Shown here: positions 11,577 to 23,065 of the stretch, piece by piece
Layout of the letters: every line of letters begins with the position of its first letter
How positions within the stretch are numbered: the stretch's first letter is position 1
Source of the DNA: Phragmites australis
Lineage: Eukaryota > Streptophyta > Magnoliopsida > Poales > Poaceae
Length of the DNA stretch: 64,000 bases
Assembly: GCF_958298935.1 (NCBI RefSeq)
Contig: NC_084934.1
Location: forward strand, 4,280,501-4,344,500
Reading direction: 5' to 3'
Position numbers and translations under genes: made by a program
The notes under the pieces: model-generated
The model's database searches: none
The model's input: only the letters and a program-made list of their open reading frames with translations
What the model was told of the DNA's origin: nothing

Positions 11577-11960
11577 TGTTAGCTCCACCTCCGGCGACTT
11601 ACGCAATCAGGATGCGAACACACGCGAACCTGCACTCAACTCACGTGAGTAAAGGACAGAACAGAGACGAACTCGAGCAGAGGTGTTTTTGGAGTTGCGC
11701 TCAGAACTTGCAGCGTTTTCATTTCAGACTATTATTTATAAATCGACAATAGAACCCACGCCACGATCGGGCCGTGGCATGCGCTATCCCGCACGTCGCC
11801 TCTGCCACTCGTGCCGCGTCCAGCGCCGTAACTGAACAGCTACAAGGCTCGGCGTGAATGAGCACGCCTCAGCCCACTACGCGCACTGGCGATCGTGCGA
11901 CCATGCTCTTGACTAAAGAAAGCAACGAAAAAACAGAGTAACAACTAAACGATGAGCACA
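11577..11960 (-). repeat. 5' LTR of the copia element
   Basis: On the minus strand it starts TGTGCTCATC at 11960 and ends CTAACA at 11577, about 384 bp, immediately followed by the primer-binding site. A TATA-like ATTTATAA lies near 11733. The outer part matches bases 1-97. Confidence 0.8.
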
Positions 11961-14900
11961 AGTATACTAAAAAAAAAAATTCAAGTGAATACATCTGAAA
12001 GAAGAGGTAACTACGGCATCAGCTTCAAATTTGCAAGAAGTCAAACAAAATTTAACCAAGGTGTTTTCTTGAGGACCTCAACTACCAAAGGAATTAGGAA
12101 AAAAGGAAGTAGGACTGCAGGATTGAACAACATGAACATAGTTCAGATGTGCAGATAAACATCTCGTGGCCAAGGAGACACGCAGTCTTCCCGATCCTGG
12201 CATGCAGGTTTTCTTTTTCAGAAAGACATGTCCTTGGGGAATATATCTTTTTGGTCATCCTTTTTTATTGCTCTTCCTTCAATCTCCATACTTGATATTT
12301 TTTTTTATCTTTAGCATTTGATCATGTCAATCGAGAGGTGATAAATATGTGTGAATGTTGAACTGAAGAGAGAATGCAGTTTCTGTTTTGAACTTAATGA
12401 ACCCGCCGAATCGACATCGCCAACCTCTCCTCATCGATCTTACGGTGGCGCGAGTTGGAACGACGTCGGAGAGAAAGAGAGAGGTGAGGAGCAGTTGGGA
12501 GGAGAGGGAATCAATTTTTTTTAATCAATAATTTTTTACTATTGCTTATGGCCAGGCAACGAGGCAATAGCGCTATTGTCGACCTTAAGCTTTTGATGCT
12601 TATTGCCTACATCCACAATGTATATAGTCGGCCATAAAGGTTTAGTGCCTGCCTTACTACTTGGTTTCTACCATATTGCGGTAAAGCTCTAATGAAACGC
12701 TTCGGTAAATTGTGTAGCTTTAGTACCAACCAATTCGAAGATGCCACATGACCATGTGGGTATTCTTCAGAACTTGCTCGAAGAAGAGGAAGAATACCTT
12801 TCAGTTTCAGACCTGTCGCTAACGTTGGAGCTGTTTACTTTGAATTGCTGCTTAATTTGAAGAGAGTAACACTAAGCATGGCCTGAGAAGTAGTTTAACA
12901 AGATATCAGAGTCAGGATATGATGAGAAAACAGAGCACAAGACTAATTCTCGCGTTGGTGACTCACCGGCAGCTGCTGCATGCATGCATGCAATCTTAAC
13001 AAGGCAAGGGCAACCCTAGTGAAGAATAATGTCGCCATGGCCGGCGCTTCACTTATGTGGTTGGGTTGATTAGTGATCTTGAAGCATGCTACTTTGGTTA
13101 CCTCTTGATGGCCTGCTCTCCATCCTTCCTTGCACAAGTAGTCCAAGCAATAATCTAGGAGACACCAAAAATTATGAGGTTCTGACTTAATGGTTTGTGC
13201 CATTTCTGATTTGGATTGCTGGCTATCAATTAATTTCGATGGAACTAGTGTGCTCTATGCTTGTCCTGTCGTCTGCAATTTATCTGTTCAGTTGTGGATT
13301 AGATTATTGTTCTGTAGCACGTCATTTTTGTTAGATTTTATCATATCTTGGATTACTCGACTGTACAAAATTGGATATATTGTACCAGTTTCTGCGTACT
13401 TACGACTGTATTTGGTGAAATTAATGCATTCATCCATTGCATCCTGACATGGAAACAGTTGTATGGTTTCTGGGGTACTAGATGCAGTTGAAGACTGGTA
13501 TTTTAACTGGATGCTCATATTGGACATATCCACACGCTGATTTGTCACTCTGCATAATGTTGATTCGGCCATTGACAAATTTCATGAGCAGTGCACCACT
13601 GTTTGGTTGGTTTATGTGACAAATCAATTCTTGATACTTGCAGAGCATATGTGGCCAAGATGGTTTTGTGGGTTAATTCTTGGTATTTGTTGTTTGTGAG
13701 CATAGTTGCCAAAGATGACTATAGATTTCGGATCTGACCTTGGTTTACTTGGTCCCATGCACCATCAGTTTGTAGCTTCTAAATAGCAATCAGAGATTAT
13801 CAACAGCAGTGACGTGACTAAAATTTTGGCAATATGGGCATGCTGAGGTCTAGAATTGCTCGGTATTTGACTATACATTCACTGAAGGGAAGATCCCAAA
13901 ATTGGAAGCTTAAACAAATGGTTCGCTTTTGGCACATTCTGTTCTCTTTTCTGTGTTAGTTCCAATTTGGTTTGTTGGTCATGGAAGATTTTTCTGAAGC
14001 TGGGTTGTTGCGGCGATGGAGCTTCTTTGTTATGGGACTGGATTGTGGTATCTTCCATTGTGTTGGCTGAATTATCTAGGTAACTTCTAATTTTCCAATT
14101 CTCTGGTTGAAGTAATAGATTGAAAAATGGACTTTGCTTATAATGCACCATTGCCTTTTTTTGTTTCATCATAGCGCTCACTAACCTTCTGATTATTTAT
14201 TTATTTATTTATTTTTAGAACGTTGACCCTCCTTCCCGGAGGTTTTTTTTTAGCCTTTGTCGGGGCGTGCATCCCGTGCAGCCTCCTGGCTCGAACACGG
14301 GTGGCTCGGGAGGGGAGCTCCTTGCTCCCTTCGTCACTGCTATTAGCGTTGGTGTGTTATTAGTTCCAAGGCTAGAGCCCAAGTCCTTTCAGTCAGAGCC
14401 CATACGTTCTTACTTGATATTTGTTTGTGTTTCCAGATCTGTTCTCGTCCATAACCCAGTGTGCAATTGTTCTGTTCTGTGTGAATGTAGCTTATCAGTT
14501 TTATACCTGATCATGTGACTTGTCTGGTTCATTGTTTGGTTGGTTAGTTGTTTTTTTCTTTGTGATTTGTGTTTTGTTTTGTATGCGGTTTAACACTGCC
14601 TTTGCCGGTCCCAAGTCCGGATGAGAAAATGTGGACGGAACTGCAGGTAGTTCTTAAGTGCTTCCAGGAGCTGGTAACAATTGCTTTCGGAATTCTACGC
14701 GCTGATAAAGTTTGGAATACATACATCGTATCAGCTGAAGGAATGCTGTCAAACTGAGCATTTTTAACCGGTCCTGTTTCTTCAAGGAATTTGTTGTCGA
14801 TAATTTCTTTCCAACAACAGGTATCCCAGCTTAATACAGAAATGTCTCGCAAGCAGAGAAAGGGGAGAAAGGAAGTTTAACTGCTGGGTATTCCGGCTTA

Positions 14901-15429
14901 CATAAGAACAAAAAAAGCAGGCTCCACACAGGCACGAGAAAATAGGGGGAAAATATTTGCCAATTCAAAGAGTGGGTTTGCAAATTTACCATCCACACGG
15001 TTAAATGGCATTAAAAAAAATGGGCTTCGACTAAGATGGGGGCATCTGGCTACCCGAGCTCACGGCATGGGCCATAGAGCTCGTGATGAAGGTGTTGTCG
15101 TGCGTGGAGCTTGTGGGGCGATGGATGAGGTCAGACGAGGGCCTCGCCGAGAGCCGTCAGACGACGAGATGAGGTCACCGGAGGACGGGACGGGTCGCCG
15201 GCAAGGAAGAAGAGTGGAGAGATGGGACTGACAAGTGGGGCAAAGGGTAACACCGTCCATGAGTGGCAAATCAGTGAAGCTCACTTCTTTAAGATGACAT
15301 TTTAATGTCTGGTAATCTTTCGATGACCAATTTGCAAAGCCTGCTCTAAAACAAATATCCAATTTTCTCACACATGCACATACTTGCTGGCTACATAACT
15401 GCCCCCGCAGCCCGGAGACGCGCTGACAT
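11961..15429. other. Gene-poor intergenic region
   Basis: No ORF here has a recognisable domain or gene-like exon structure. AT-rich sequence alternates with short GC-richer pieces. A block at about 14230-14330 (region of CTGGCTCGAACACGG) has a weak Pol III box-B look, but I cannot support a SINE. Confidence 0.5.
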
Positions 15430-15748
15430 TCTTCTTGTTATGCTTTGATGATTTGGGACACCAGATCCTTATCCTGAGGCTTCAACAAAGGACTTCGATG
15501 CTGGAAAAAGAAGACTGGTTTGAACAAAGCATCAGTTGGGCACTTGGGTGCCCTGTCAATTTATTTTCTATCATCATTTTATTTCTAGTAAGCCACAACG
15601 CCCAGCAAAGGGCTGCACTCGCAAACCAGAATAACTGATGAAGTTTCTTAGGTTTCTCCGAGATCCAACACAGAAGTTCAGAAGTTGTTGTCTGAATCCA
15701 TGCCAATTTGGGAGCATCTCGTAACTGTGGGACAAACAAATTTAGCAA
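15430..15748 (-). pseudogene. LINE (non-LTR retrotransposon) 3' fragment
   Basis: The minus-strand translation contains LCWALWLTRNKMMIE followed by a HP..LM.. stretch. This is the RVT-associated zinc-binding region (zf-RVT) near the C-terminus of plant L1-type LINE ORF2. Only about 90 codons remain, with no RT catalytic part. The fragment stands alone in the intergenic region. Confidence 0.65.
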
Positions 15749-16789
15749 TCACACATGAGAGGTTCTTTTTGATAATTTTAGGATACACGTTAGATAGATA
15801 AAATTTGTTTGTCGGTCAAACTCGGTTATTTTGTAGCACATTCAGAGGCACATCCACACTGTCTTCTTATTCAAATTGAAACAGGGGGGCACAGGTGCTG
15901 CAGAAGCATGAAGGTAGGGACTACCGGACTAGCATCACCTGGTCTCCTAATTTGTAACATCAGATTTCACATGGAAAGCAATCAGATGCTTGACTGGATA
16001 TCGGACATGGAACTTGTCAAAGTGATATATCTACACCTTCTGAAATGTGCCTTGCCTTGTATTTGTACGATTTATCAAATTTGTGCGCAAATCACAATCA
16101 GTCAAAACAGGAACACAAATTGCTTCACATTGCTAGTTGCTAAGGGTCCGCATGGGAGCAACTTGGTCTAGCAGATAAGTATAATCTTAGATATAAGTGT
16201 GTTTAGTTGTCCATATATATTGTTCTATCCTAGTTTAGTGGATGCAAATGTACATCTGCAATCTGGCCCGGCGGTCTGAATCTGGGGTCGTATGAGCGGA
16301 TGCAAGAGCTAAGATTTTGATTGGTTCCTTGTATGAATGTGAGTTTATGACACTGACAAGTGGGTCTGTCTATATGAGCAGATGCAGTTTGCTGCTGCAT
16401 CCACCAGGTCAGGCTGTGGGCGTATATTTTCATCCACTGGACCAGGTAGAACAGTGCATATAGGTAATCAGACACGCTTCTTTGTTAGATTATACGCATC
16501 CACTGAGCCATGATACATTTGTGCAGGTAACCAATCACTCCATAGAAACTCACATCAGTCTGGTTAGACAGATACAACTCACCAAATACTCTTCTTCCTA
16601 ACAAATATGATTTCACTCAATCTGCTTTCCATCAGCCTACATATACGGTCCATACAGATAACCAATGACACCCATTGAAACTCTACAAGCTATCCACTTA
16701 ATCGCATCATTTTCAGCATAATCCACTGGAACACCGCTACAAGCGGGCTCGTGACAGGTGCCTATCGCCAGTTTAGATCTGCAAAATTT

Positions 16790-16791
<2 letters not shown>
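15749..16791. other. Intergenic sequence, no gene recognised
   Basis: No domain-bearing ORF is visible. Words such as ATCCACT and GATGCA recur at 16230-16740 and suggest an old unclassified repeat. Confidence 0.4.

Positions 16792-16866
<75 letters not shown>
16792..16866. repeat. (AT)n microsatellite, about 37 units
   Basis: An uninterrupted AT dinucleotide run of about 75 bp, directly against the left end of the Micron-like element. ORFs reading Tyr-Ile repeats across it are artefacts. Confidence 0.98.
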
Positions 16867-16868
<2 letters not shown>

Positions 16869-17243
16869 AAAACTAGTATGTACTCCTGGGTGTATGTACT
16901 CCCACCTCTCATATACCACTTTTACACGTGTGTTATACTTCTTTATCACTTTAAATATACTTCATTAGTAATTATAAGATACTACAATACAAATCCCACG
17001 AAAATTTTTATGAAATTCCATGATTTTTATCATAATTTACGTATATACTTCTTTTATGTATAAAAAAGAGTATATAGCAAAAATGAAAGGCTAACATTGA
17101 ATTTTTTTTCATACAACTCATATTGGAGTATCTTAGAATTAGTATTAGAGTATACTAAAAATGATAAAAGAGTATAAAGTGTTTGTTTAAGTGGTATATT
17201 GCATGTGGGAGTACATACTCCCAGGAGTATAGAATAGGTGTCC
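16867..17243. mobile_element. Micron-like MITE inserted in a TA microsatellite
   Basis: A 377-bp AT-rich unit lies exactly between two TA runs (16792-16866 and 17244-17262). Its ends are inverted: TATGTACTCCTGGGTGTATG near 16876 matches the complement of the block at about 17205-17232. The shared words TACTCCCA and TATACCACTT lie further in. There is no coding capacity. Insertion into (TA)n with TA runs on both sides is the hallmark of the rice Micron family. Confidence 0.75.
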
Positions 17244-17262
17244 TATATATATATATATATAT
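17244..17262. repeat. Short (TA)n run
   Basis: About nine TA units border the right end of the Micron-like MITE and pair with the long run on its left. Confidence 0.95.
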
Positions 17263-18095
17263 TTGTAATTTTTTGATTTTGAAAGTATAGAAATAAAAAA
17301 TCCCATAATAGCGGTAAGATACACTTATTTGGGTCATAGCGTCATGCCTTAGATTACTTTTTTTAAATTTTTTTTATCTTTTATTAATATTAAAAATTAG
17401 ACATTCGTTTACAAATTTCACATAGATAGACCCTTATCTTTAGAACCAGGGGGGCAAGGGAAAATTCACCCTTTAATTGGGCGTTTTTTTCAATAATCAA
17501 AAAAGATATTGTGTCCTCTGCTTAGAGATTCAAAACACTATCAAAATAGTAATAAAAATTCTAAGAAATAGGTATTTTATAGTATGCTCTCTTCAAGCAC
17601 TCCATAACTTTTCAACTCAAAAAATAAATTTTGCAATGAGAAATAGGAACTTGACCTTTTTTCTTCTCATCGCGCAAAACATTTTTAGGCTTAAATTTTA
17701 TGGAGAACTTGAAGGTAACATCCTTTACACCGTTATTTTTTTCCCGAATTTTGGTGATTTTTGGATGGTGCTTCGAAGGTTGAGGGCAAAGTATCATAAC
17801 ATTTTTGTGCCTTTTGAAATTGTGCTAAAAATACGGATAATCTTTCAAAGGATCACCCAATGTTCCGCGGAAGGGTGTGTTTGGATGATGGTACGAGGGT
17901 AGATGAGATCGTTCCGTTCAGGTTTTGGGATTGTTACAGTGTTTGGTTGAGTGGATTTGAGGGAATGAGTTTGTTTAACTCAGATCATTCATACAAGATG
18001 GCTCCATTACACACCATCCAACCTCATACCATCATAAAATTTTCAAACGGGGCTAATTTTATAATATTAATAAAAAGAAAATATATGTCAGAGAA
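17263..18095. other. Intergenic AT-rich region with repeat debris
   Basis: No gene is seen. The block at 17860-18040 has the GTTTGGTTGAGTGGAT type of ending found on many grass MITEs, but no partner end was located. Confidence 0.4.
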
Positions 18096-18822
18096 AAGAG
18101 AAAATCTATAATTCGTCATTGAATAACTACTGATTTATAATCCGCCATCGAATAAATTTTGTTTACTTCTATACCATCGAATAAATGTTTCAGTTCCTTA
18201 TATGCCATCGACTTCCGATAACTGTTCATGAACAGTACCCGAGAATAAAAAAGTCAAAAAATATGTCGATTTTTGTGCACGCTCTATAATTCATAATCAA
18301 CCTATTTTAACTGTATTCACCTAAAAATACTGTGTAAAATTCAAACTAAAATTTCTCAAAATGAGCTACTTTTGTAATACTGTGCATTACAAAGAACTAA
18401 TTTTTTCACCGCGGGAGATAATTTTAGAAATTATTACATCACATTAGAGGAATATTAGTAAATTTTCTCAGATTTTTTGTAAATTTTTATGAGGCTTAAA
18501 AATTGCAAGAAGTTACAAAAGTAGTACATTTTGAATAATTTTAGTTTGAATTTTATACAGTATTTTTAGGTGAATACAGTTAAAACGGGTTGATTATGAA
18601 TTATAGAGCGTGCAAAAAATCGACATATTTTTTGTGACTTTTTTATTCACGGATACTGTTCATACTGTTCATGAACAGTGCAGCGGAGGTAGTATCGGAA
18701 GCGGATGGCATATAAGTAACTGAAATATTTATTTGATGGTATAGAAGTAAACAGAATTTATTCGATGGTGAATTTTAGAATAAGTAGTTATTCGATAGTA
18801 AATCGTAGATTTTCTACGGAGA
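18096..18822. mobile_element. Palindromic long-TIR element, about 0.73 kb
   Basis: The left arm (about 18096-18390) and the right arm (about 18530-18822) are long imperfect inverted repeats. Left words CCATCGAATAAATT, TTTACTTCTATACCATC and ATATGCCATC all reappear complemented in order on the right. The centre near 18400 is not coding. Clean target duplications are not visible, so the superfamily is open (foldback or MULE-type MITE). A half copy lies at 52150-52360. The right end is less than 190 bp from the eIF3i start codon, so the element borders or contributes to that promoter. Confidence 0.8.
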
Positions 18823-18846
18823 AAAACCCGTGGACGAAAGGCGTAA

Positions 18847-18911
18847 TGGGCCGGGCGGCATCTGTTGGGCTTTGACGCGTAGGGGTAAAAGCCGCCGCGG
18901 CGCTAGGGTTT
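18847..18911 (+). promoter_or_regulatory. Site II and telo-box promoter motifs of eIF3i
   Basis: TGGGCC (18847-18852), TGGGCT (18866-18871) and the telo-box complement TAGGGTTT (18904-18911) lie 95-160 bp before the eIF3i ATG. Site II plus telo-box is the usual promoter signature of plant translation-apparatus genes. No TATA box is evident. Confidence 0.65.
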
Positions 18912-19005
18912 TCCGTCTCCGCCTCCCGCCGCATCCACATCCTTCCCCATCCTCCTTCCCTTCCGACGGCGGCGGCGAGCAGCAGCACTCCCCCGCGGCG
19001 CCGCG

Positions 19006-22000
19006 ATGAGGCCGATCCTGATGAAGGGCCACGAGCGCCCGCTCACGTTCCTGCGGTACAACCGCGACGGCGACCTCCTCTTCTCCTGCGCCAAGGACCA
19101 CACCCCCACGGTCTGGTACGCCGACAACGGCGACCGCCTGGGAACCTACCGCGGCCACAACGGCGCCGTCTGGTCATGCGATGTCTCCCGCGACTCGGCG
19201 CGCCTCATCACGGGGTCCGCCGACCAGACGGCCAAACTCTGGGAGGTGAGCACGGGGAAGGAGCTCTTCAGCTTCCGGTTCGACGCGCCCGCGAGGTCCG
19301 TCGAGTTCGCCATCGGGGACGCGCTGGCGGTCGTCACCACAGACAACTTCATGGACCACACGCCCACCGTCCAGGTCAAGCGCATCGCCGAGGACCTCGA
19401 GGACCGTGAGTTGCTCGTTCCCCTCCTGCTCTTTCCGTATGAATGAAACTTTTGTATATGAGTGGTTTTGTAAGTGAGGCGTGTGTTGGTGGATGCAGAG
19501 ACGGAAGAGTCGGCACTCGTGATCACCGGCATCAAGGGGAGGATCAACAGGGCCGTGTGGGGGCCGCTGAATAGGACCATCATCACCGCCGGCGAGGACG
19601 CCACCATTCGCATCTGGGACTCGGAGGTTAGCATGACGTTACATGCCTGCACATAGTTCTGCTGGCCACTAGAAATAGTGTATCTGGTCCTAGGAATGCG
19701 CCAATTGCTTGTTGGTATGGGCATCTGGTGGTGTTCTAGTTGGTTTACTATCAATGCAATGTTATTTTTGTTCAGTCAGCGTTGGTTTTGTCAAATGGTT
19801 AATATGTTAACACGATACGGTCATGTGCTGAGTGTTATTGTTAGAAACTTTAGAATGCTAAATTTCACTTCTTAATCGTCATGAGTTTACAAAACTGGAT
19901 GCATTGCTATACTATAGAACAAATGCAAGCTAACTATTTGCTTCCTATTTAACCTCGTAATTTGTGAGAGGGAAGCATTTAGAGAGGGAACCAACTCTAA
20001 ATCTGGACCTTTGGATCAAAAGCGATTGACGGTGAAGATCAAATGTTCCCCACCCAACTCATGCTTTTTATATTAGTATAGATATAGATATAGACATCAA
20101 TGGTAGTAGTATCTGCAGAACATAACACATTTTTTCTGATTACTGGATCCAGTGTTACTCTAGTAATCTATATCCAATGAGGCCATGATAATTTATGTTA
20201 TGTGTACTTTTTCTACCTGCGCCAGGACAAAAGGGGGAACTGAAAGGGGATATGGCCTTCAAAATGAAACATGCTATGTTGTTATATATGCATGCTGGTC
20301 TTTCACTGTCATTTTTACTGTTAAACATGCCAATTATTTCTTCATAATAATGAACTATTTTTTCACATCGCTCATGGGATGCTCCTTGAATTGTATGTAG
20401 ACCGGAAAATTGCTGAAAGAGTCGGATAAGGACTCTGGACATCAGAAGGCAATTTCATCACTGTCAAAATCCTTAGATTGGTCTCATTTCATTACAGGCT
20501 CCTTGGATAAATCTGCTAAGGTGATGGTTTGTTTAAGTGACTATCATAAACATATTCATATTTTATACTGCTTTTATGGATTTCCCTGACATTCAATGTT
20601 CCCTGTCTAGCTATGGGATACAAGAACGCTAACCCTGATCAAGACGTATGTCACGGAGCGACCTGTTAATGCTGTCGACATCTCTCCTACTCATGATACT
20701 GTATGTTCTGTTCTAGTTCTAGTTGTTGCATGCTAAAAGCGCAAAATGCCTGTGTAATGTTGATCTGGAATTAGCTATGGCTTCATGTTATGATGTGTTT
20801 TGTGATGAGCTTCACAGGCTTTCTTATTCATGTTGCATTACATGCCCATATTGCATGCTAAATGCACAAAATGCCTATGTGAATTAACTATGGCTTCGTA
20901 TCATGGTGTATTTTGTGATGAGCTTTCTGATGAATCTGTGATTCTTGAAGTTGCATGGGATGTGTGTCTATATGCTCGGGTTCTCTGTGCTGCATTTTTA
21001 TGCTGTCGATCTAAATACATTTCACAGATGGGTTTCATATAGCAGATAGTTATACAGCATGTAGTGCAAAATAGCTTTGTGCCTGATTTAATGCATTTTT
21101 ATGTATCCAGGAATTAAGATTAAGGCCTATGAATCTATGATTCTGTAGATTTTACTAAGTGTTGTCAGATATTGCAATTTTTTTGGTATTTACACTAGGA
21201 GAACACTGTTTATCACGTTTGAATTTTTTTGACCCATGGATTATGCATGGTGTCAGCTATTGCAATTTTTTTTTGGTATTTACACTAGGAGAACACCATT
21301 TATCACGTTTGATTTTTTTTTTGCTATGATGCTGAGCTAGGTGGTACAGTAGATGCTAGTGCCTTTCTATCATTTGTATTCCATTTTTTGGTATATAAAG
21401 GTTCTTGTTTCTATTTTTAGGTGGTTCTAGGAGGTGGTCAGGATGCAATGAATGTGACTATGACAGACCGCCGTGCTGGTAAATTTGAGGCTAAATTCTT
21501 TCACAAGGTAAGTTCTTTTCTAGTTGAAATATTGAGAGATATTACTCCTTTTGTGTTACTTTTTTGCTAATTTTTGTATGCATATTTTATCTGAACTGTT
21601 CTGAGTATGACTTTGCTGTTTCTTTTAGATTTTGCAAGAGGAAATTGGTGGTGTGAAAGGACATTTTGGACCAATTAATGCTTTGGCATTTAATCCTGAT
21701 GGGCGGAGGTAATATTTTTTTTTTCCAATAGTGTCTGTCTTTTCTAGCTAATGATTTTAATATCTACATTTGGCCACCGCCCATTTTGTAAGGCTATGCT
21801 CACATTTCATATTTCTATGTGATTGTATGCTCAATGATTCAGCCATGTTAAATCATGGTAATATACGCTATTCTGAGCCACATTAGGATGCCATAATCTC
21901 TATGTGAGCAGATTTTGTATTGTTATGTATACTTTTCATATTGATTTATCTTTTGCATAGTAAATTTCTCTTAAAAAAGTATCATTTTTGAAATTTGGTT

Positions 22001-23065
22001 TCTACTTCTACATTACTAGTGGGTCAATGTAATGCCTAACCTCATTTGCCATTTAGCCCACTTTTTCTTTAGCTTATCTTATGTCTTTTAGACCTGTGTA
22101 TCGACATCTATTTTTCTCTGTAAAACATTTATTTATATTTCTCATATTTGGTCTCCGCTAAGTTCTGAATCTATTTATTTCTATCCTTTATATGGTTAAA
22201 TCTCTTCTGTTCAGTCAGCTTGCCTTTATATGTAGCTCAGTGATTGCAGCCAATTATCCTTTTTTGGATTTTTCCAAATGAATAAAATGGATTGGCAATA
22301 TACACTATGCTGACCTCAGTTTGATGAAAAGTTAAGAGTATGAAAGCCACGTGCTGCCCAGAGTAGCTTTACCAGTGAATCATGCCATTTACATTTTTTG
22401 AGTATTGTATGCATCTGAGGGTTCTGATAGCTCAATGATTTCAACCAGTCGCTCTGGTTATATACGCTATTCTGATTGGAGTTGTTGAAAAAAAATAGTA
22501 TTTATGAGAGCTACCATTTGACCCTACCAACATCCATTGTAGACCAAAAAAATTCTTTTCTTCTGAAGTCATTTTTTTCAGTAAAAGGGTTTTGGCTTTG
22601 TACTTCTGTTCTCACTTTTTTCTTCTCATTGTTGAAGTAAAATTTTGTCAATGTTGTTTCTTTAGTCTTATTAGCTTTTCGAGTGGTGAAGATGGATATG
22701 CAAGGCTGCACCATTTTGAGTATTGTATGTATCTGACAGTTCTGATAGCTCAATGATTTCAACCAGTCACTCTGGTTATATACGCTATTCTGATTGCAGC
22801 TGTTGAAAAAAATAGTATTTATGAGAGCTACCATTTGACCCTACCAACATCCATTGTAGACAAAAAATTATTTTCTTCTGAAGTCTTATTTTTCAGTAAA
22901 AGGGTTTTGACTTTGTACTTACGTTCTCACCTTTTTCTTGTCATTGCTGAAGTCTAATTCTGTCAATGTTGTTTCTTTAATCTTATTAGCTTTTCGAGTG
23001 GTGGTGAAGATGGATATGTAAGGCTGCACCATTTTGATTCCGACTACTTCAACATCAAGATTTAG
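19006..23065 (+). CDS. TIF3I1: Eukaryotic translation initiation factor 3 subunit I (eIF3i, WD40)
   Basis: The product is a WD40 beta-propeller subunit of the eIF3 complex, which helps load the 40S ribosome with mRNA in the cytosol. Coding exons: 19006-19405, 19499-19626, 20401-20520, 20611-20700, 21421-21507, 21629-21708 and 22990-23065. All introns are GT-AG and phase is kept throughout, giving 326 residues, the usual plant eIF3i length. The protein starts [13 protein letters not shown]. It has repeated GH..(W)-type WD motifs ([30 protein letters not shown]-like and [14 protein letters not shown]) and ends [13 protein letters not shown], all typical of the family. The ATG is the first one after a GC-rich leader with site II and telo-box motifs. 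Introns 4 and 6 carry internal duplications; intron 6 contains a second, imperfect copy of the last exon. A 3' UTR intron ending near 23664 is possible but unproven. Confidence 0.96.
20726..21320 (+). repeat. Two direct duplications in eIF3i intron 4
   Basis: A block of about 90 bp at 20726-20815 (TGCATGCTAAAAGCGCAAAA onward, ending GTGATGAGCTTCACAG) recurs at about 20845-20930. Separately, a block with GGTATTTACACTAGGAGAAC at about 21185 recurs at about 21274. Both pairs are direct and lie wholly inside the intron. Confidence 0.75.
22401..23033 (+). repeat. Tandem duplication of about 316 bp spanning the last eIF3i intron and exon
   Basis: Unit 1 (22401-22718) and unit 2 (22719-about 23033) share the words AGTATTGTATG, CTCAATGATTTCAACCAGTC, GAGAGCTACCATTTGACCC and the start of the last exon with its acceptor TATTAG. 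The exon copies start at 22675 and 22990, 315 bp apart. Confidence 0.92.
22675..22756 (+). pseudogene. Duplicated copy of eIF3i last exon inside intron 6
   Basis: It has the same acceptor (CTTATTAG) and start as the true last exon. One GGT codon is lost, Val is replaced by Ala, and similarity stops after HHF. Spliced in phase from exon 6 it would read [16 protein letters not shown], then 11 unrelated residues ([11 protein letters not shown]) and stop at 22754-22756. That would replace the normal DSDYFNIKI end. A donor-like GTATGT at 22725 could alternatively make it a 50-bp cassette. Use is unproven. Confidence 0.75.

Larger units (their letters stand above)
1..11960 (-). mobile_element. Degenerate Ty1/copia LTR retrotransposon with nested insertions
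   Basis: Reading the minus strand from 11960 to 1 gives 5' LTR, primer-binding site, gag with a CCHC zinc knuckle, protease/pre-integrase, integrase, reverse transcriptase, RNase H, then the start of the 3' LTR, cut by the window edge. This PR-IN-RT-RH order is the copia (Pseudoviridae-type) order. The first 97 bases match the block at about 11863-11960, which shows the two LTRs. The element is dead: several frameshifts and stops occur in gag-pol, and the reverse transcriptase is split by a 6.5-kb insertion between about 1205 and 7728. A second insertion (10119-10912) splits gag. The host target duplication cannot be tested because the 3' LTR is incomplete. Confidence 0.9.

Noticed and set aside
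12943..13203. 86-codon minus-strand ORF
   Set aside because: No domain, no splice partners and no promoter signs. A random ORF in intergenic DNA.
14230..14330. Possible SINE or tRNA-derived promoter (CTGGCTCGAACACGG, box-B-like)
   Set aside because: No convincing A box, no defined ends, no poly-A or target duplication.
16637..16912. ORFs with Tyr-Ile repeats on both strands
   Set aside because: Direct translation of the (AT)n microsatellite.
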